From Membranipora membranacea (taxonomy: Eukaryota; Bryozoa; Gymnolaemata; Cheilostomatida; Membraniporidae): a stretch of DNA of 64,000 bases. The notes beneath the pieces were generated by a model. It ran no database searches, was not told the DNA's origin, and was given only the letters and a program-made list of their open reading frames with translations. Shown here piece by piece: positions 60,957-64,000 of this stretch (positions are counted from its first letter, which is position 1; the number at the start of each line of letters is the position of its first letter). The DNA is taken from assembly GCA_914767715.1 (NCBI GenBank), contig OU612069.1, forward strand, positions 29,582,079-29,646,078, read 5' to 3'. Both the position numbers and the translations under genes were made by a program.

Positions 60957-61680
60957 AAAAATGGGAGGGAGTTGCCTTCACTTATGTGTGGTGGGGCAAC
61001 TCCAAAGTAATATATGATTGCTATTAAAATTTGACTAATATTCAATATAGCACTCGTACCCTGTGTTTTTGCCTTTTACATTGTTATACATAGTAGACAC
61101 GGGCTAAGATGGTTTACAGCAAATAAAAACAAACTATAAAAAGGTTCTGCCCCTCCAAGTCCGCTACATGTCTGCTGGGTCGTTAGATCACATCATGTCT
61201 GCTGAGGCGTAAGATCACATCATGTCTAACCATGTCTATAGCACCATGTAGAGCTTAGACTTGGTAATCGTATATTGCTTGTTCTATCATTTACAGGCAT
61301 AGAAATAAAGGAAAATCAGATAACAGCAATGGCCACCATTTGAAACTCGATAGAACAGTCATTCGTAATATCGCATGTTTACTGAAAAAATTAACTATAA
61401 ACCTTATTGTCAAGAAAAAAATTTATCTCTTTGTTATGTTAAGCACCTTTATAAATGTAATGTTTGGAATAAGAAGGAAGAAAAGTCATGATAGTGACGA
61501 GAGCAGTAAATGAAAATGAAGGTTGTCGATATAAAAAAGACACACTTTTAGCAAAATTTCTGCCGTCTTAAATTGTCTGCTTTTTCCAATTGTAGATGAC
61601 TCGTAATGTTTATGACAAACCCCTTTTCTTCCATTTCTCAACATCAACAAGAGAAAATCATCCTCACAACCTTCTTACCT
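60957..61680. other. Intergenic, nothing recognised
   Basis: AT-rich. A short direct repeat (GATCACATCATGTCTGCTG-like) occurs near 61185-61225. Confidence 0.5.
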
Positions 61681-61689
61681 GACAGGTAC

Positions 61690-62080
61690 CCTATCAAGTC
61701 GTACAAGTACCGTTATTGGTTTACGCCTGCATCACAGATCAGTAACTGATTCTGCTCATTGACAAACTTACTGAGCATGGCCTGAATCTATCCATTACAG
61801 AAAAAGTCCAGTTCTATTGTTGGCAATAGCCAGTTTTATGAAAAAGTCATAGTAGAGGGTTTGTTGGTGCAGCCCATGTTGTATGCTAAGACATAGGCAC
61901 CATCATAAAACCACAACCCTCCCTTAATCCGATACTGCTCTTTGCAGAAAAAGCCTTTTTTATAAAATACTCATAAATACGTCAATGCCTTCTTATTGCT
62001 TCTTTTATTTTTTGTTTTCACGCGGTCTTATTTGCTTCATGCATTGATCGGTGTTTAATAAAGTTCAAAATATAGTTTAG
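61690..62080 (+). mobile_element. Possible LINE 3' UTR fragment
   Basis: GCAGAAAAAGCCTTTTTTAT and CGGTCTTATTTGCTTCATGC-ATTGATCGG resemble the 3' UTR of the LINE at 33772-35507 (AAAAAGCCTTTTCTATAGG; TTATTTGCTCCGGCATTGAT). Confidence 0.4.
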
Positions 62081-62201
62081 GTACTCAGTCTAATCCAATA
62101 AATTGACAAAGGATTTTTTACGATATTGGCTGTATAACAATGCTGTATTGTATTTAACAACAATGCTGCAATTCATACAACACCAGTCTGATGGTTTTTA
62201 T

Positions 62202-63588
62202 CAGACCTGGGTCCGAGTCATCGCAAGTCAAGTCAAGTCAAGTCATTGTCGATGCTAAGTCAAGTCAAGTCAAGTCACATTTACACCAAGTCAAGTCAAT
62301 TGGTGTCTATTTTTTTCGCCATCAAGTCAAGTCAAGTCAAATCATGATTTTTGTAAGTCAAGTCAAGTCAAAGATGGGTGACTTACAAGATGGCAAAGTC
62401 ACGCTCATTAACCGTGAAAATCAACTCGGAATTTATTTCAATCCCGGGTGACTCCAAACCGTGGAGGAGTTAGTTAGGTCCTCAGGAGTTGCTCTACTAA
62501 TCGGGATTTGCTCCCCTCCCCACAAACGAAAGAAGGTATGGGTGTGTACGCAATTCAGCATTGTTACTTCATTGTATATATGTACCTTTATTGTGTCAAT
62601 GATGACAAATGAAATGTTTCATGCTGTAAAAAGATGAGCTGGTGGAGGATAAATATATAAACACAGACTAAGATTGATCACTATTTGTTAAGGACGGATA
62701 AAACGTTCTCTCTGAAAAGGTTTTTGCATCTGCCTGTTTGTAATGTCTCTAACGTCATGAGAGGTTTGTCGATGGCAGTGGCTACTAGCCTCCATGACTC
62801 ATTATGCATGTGACTCGAATAATATTGTTCGGTTTAGTGAATTCAAGCTTTGACAACTTACCACCAGATTTCGTGACTCGTATGAGTTATTGGCGATCTT
62901 TCACGGTCATAGGATTTGTACACTACTGTCATATGAAATACTACCACCATGGTGATGAGGAAGATTACAGTACTAGATCTAAAGGAGACAAGGTCACGAG
63001 CGTCCATTTTTATTAACTAGGACAATTTATCAACAAATTATGGTGCCAGTCGGAAAGAGGATAGGAGCATACCCTAATCCCTTCATCGGTAATTCCTGAT
63101 CATCACTCAACCTGGTCTGCAGCTTAGGCAGTGGGGGGTTGTATCAATCTATATCATTGGTTGTATTTAGTTACAGCTTGTGTAAAGCCCAGTGCAGAGG
63201 AGAATAAATGTCATGGATTGCTCTTGATGTTTTATTTCCGGTTACTTTTGTATATTTGTGTCGCATCCCCACTCATTCGACTTGCATGATAATCCAATGC
63301 ACAAAGTTCTCAGTTATGATTATCCTTCCTATATCTCTTTCTACATTATGTTATAAAATTTTACACATTGACTTATGTTGACTTGACCAAAGTCAGGACA
63401 ACTCCCAAGTCAAGTCAAGTCAAAGTCAATTTTTGGTTAAGTCAAGTCAAGTCAAGTGTTGTCTATTTGTTTTCGACATTGAGTCAAGTCAAGTCTAGTC
63501 ATAATTTTGTTAAGTCAAGTCAAGTCGTGACTTTGACTTGACTTGACTTGAAGATGACTTGAGTTACCATGACTTGGACCCAGGTCTG
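62202..63588. mobile_element. hAT-like element with AAGTC-rich subterminal repeats
   Basis: Ends CAGACCTGGGTCC(G/A)AGTCAT and inverse. Flanking 8-mers GTTTTTAT (62194-62201) and GTTTTTAG (63589-63596) differ at one base. Both subterminal zones (62220-62385 and 63405-63560) are clusters of AAGTC/GACTT repeats. No transposase ORF. Confidence 0.75.
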
Positions 63589-63852
63589 GTTTTTAGTGCC
63601 CATTCAGAACTGCATAAATTTTTGTAATGTCTGTGGTTTAAAAGATGAGTGCATTACACGCTAAAATGTCCTAATGAATTGATGCATCAGGTCTAACGCT
63701 TTTATTGTAACAGGACACGGACAGATTACATTTCCTCTTCTACAAAAGGGAAGAATTTGTTAGCCACAGAGCAGGGTAGGAGGCGTGGCCCGATACTCTT
63801 GTTTCATTGGCTACTTATTTATATACAAACATTGTGAAAGCACATGGATATT

Positions 63853-63944
63853 AGATGTATATAGACTGAAACAACAGTCTCTATCTTTGTGCTCCACCCG
63901 TCGGGAGTGGTAGCAGGCCTGTTGTTTCAGTCTAAGATGTATAT
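63853..63944. repeat. Tiny palindromic element with 10-bp flanking repeat
   Basis: AGACTGAAACAACAG (63863-63877) and CTGTTGTTTCAGTCT (63919-63933) are perfect inverted repeats around 41 bp. AGATGTATAT occurs directly on both sides (63853-63862, 63935-63944). Confidence 0.7.
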
Positions 63945-64000
63945 ATATGGATGTAGTGCCTTATACTACAAATACTCTCTATATGCTTATATGATGTATG

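Overview
This is animal (invertebrate) nuclear DNA, roughly 60% or more A+T. It has intron-rich genes with GT-AG splice sites and a dense load of transposons and minisatellites. The sequence does not fix the species. An early-branching animal such as a sponge or cnidarian is my guess, resting only on the style of the LRR-ROCO gene.

Two spliced genes fill most of the window and converge tail to tail. (1) Plus strand, 1-13657: the 3' nine exons of a glycogenin gene (self-glucosylating primer of glycogen synthesis). It runs from the DxD catalytic exon to the C-terminal glycogen-synthase-binding motif. Its introns hold minisatellites, and two of these are amplified copies of the gene's own splice junctions. 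(2) Minus strand, 56171 down to about 16557: one gene whose exon phases agree from start codon to caspase tail. It encodes an N-terminal region with a basic, NLS-like patch, nine interchangeable LRR exons (each two LRRs, all phase 2-2), a Roc GTPase domain, a COR domain split by an acidic insert, and a C-terminal caspase domain with His and Cys present. This LRR-Roc-COR-caspase protein looks like an NLR-like sensor-switch-protease in a single chain and is the main discovery candidate. Its caspase p10 part carries an apparent in-frame TAA.

The introns of gene 2 are built from a roughly 0.92 kb cassette (one LRR exon plus intron) duplicated many times and opened up by insertions. These include a P-superfamily transposon with exact 8-bp target duplications (26984-29973), a foldback element with 7-bp target duplications and a visible empty site in sister introns (42979-43657), several non-LTR retrotransposon fragments, and one element with a long intact endonuclease-reverse transcriptase ORF (47894-50728).

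The right flank (56.5-64 kb) holds no host gene that I recognise. It carries a hAT-like element with an 8-bp duplication about 350 bp upstream of the gene 2 start codon, a Gag-like ORF, several MITEs and a second hAT-like element packed with AAGTC repeats.
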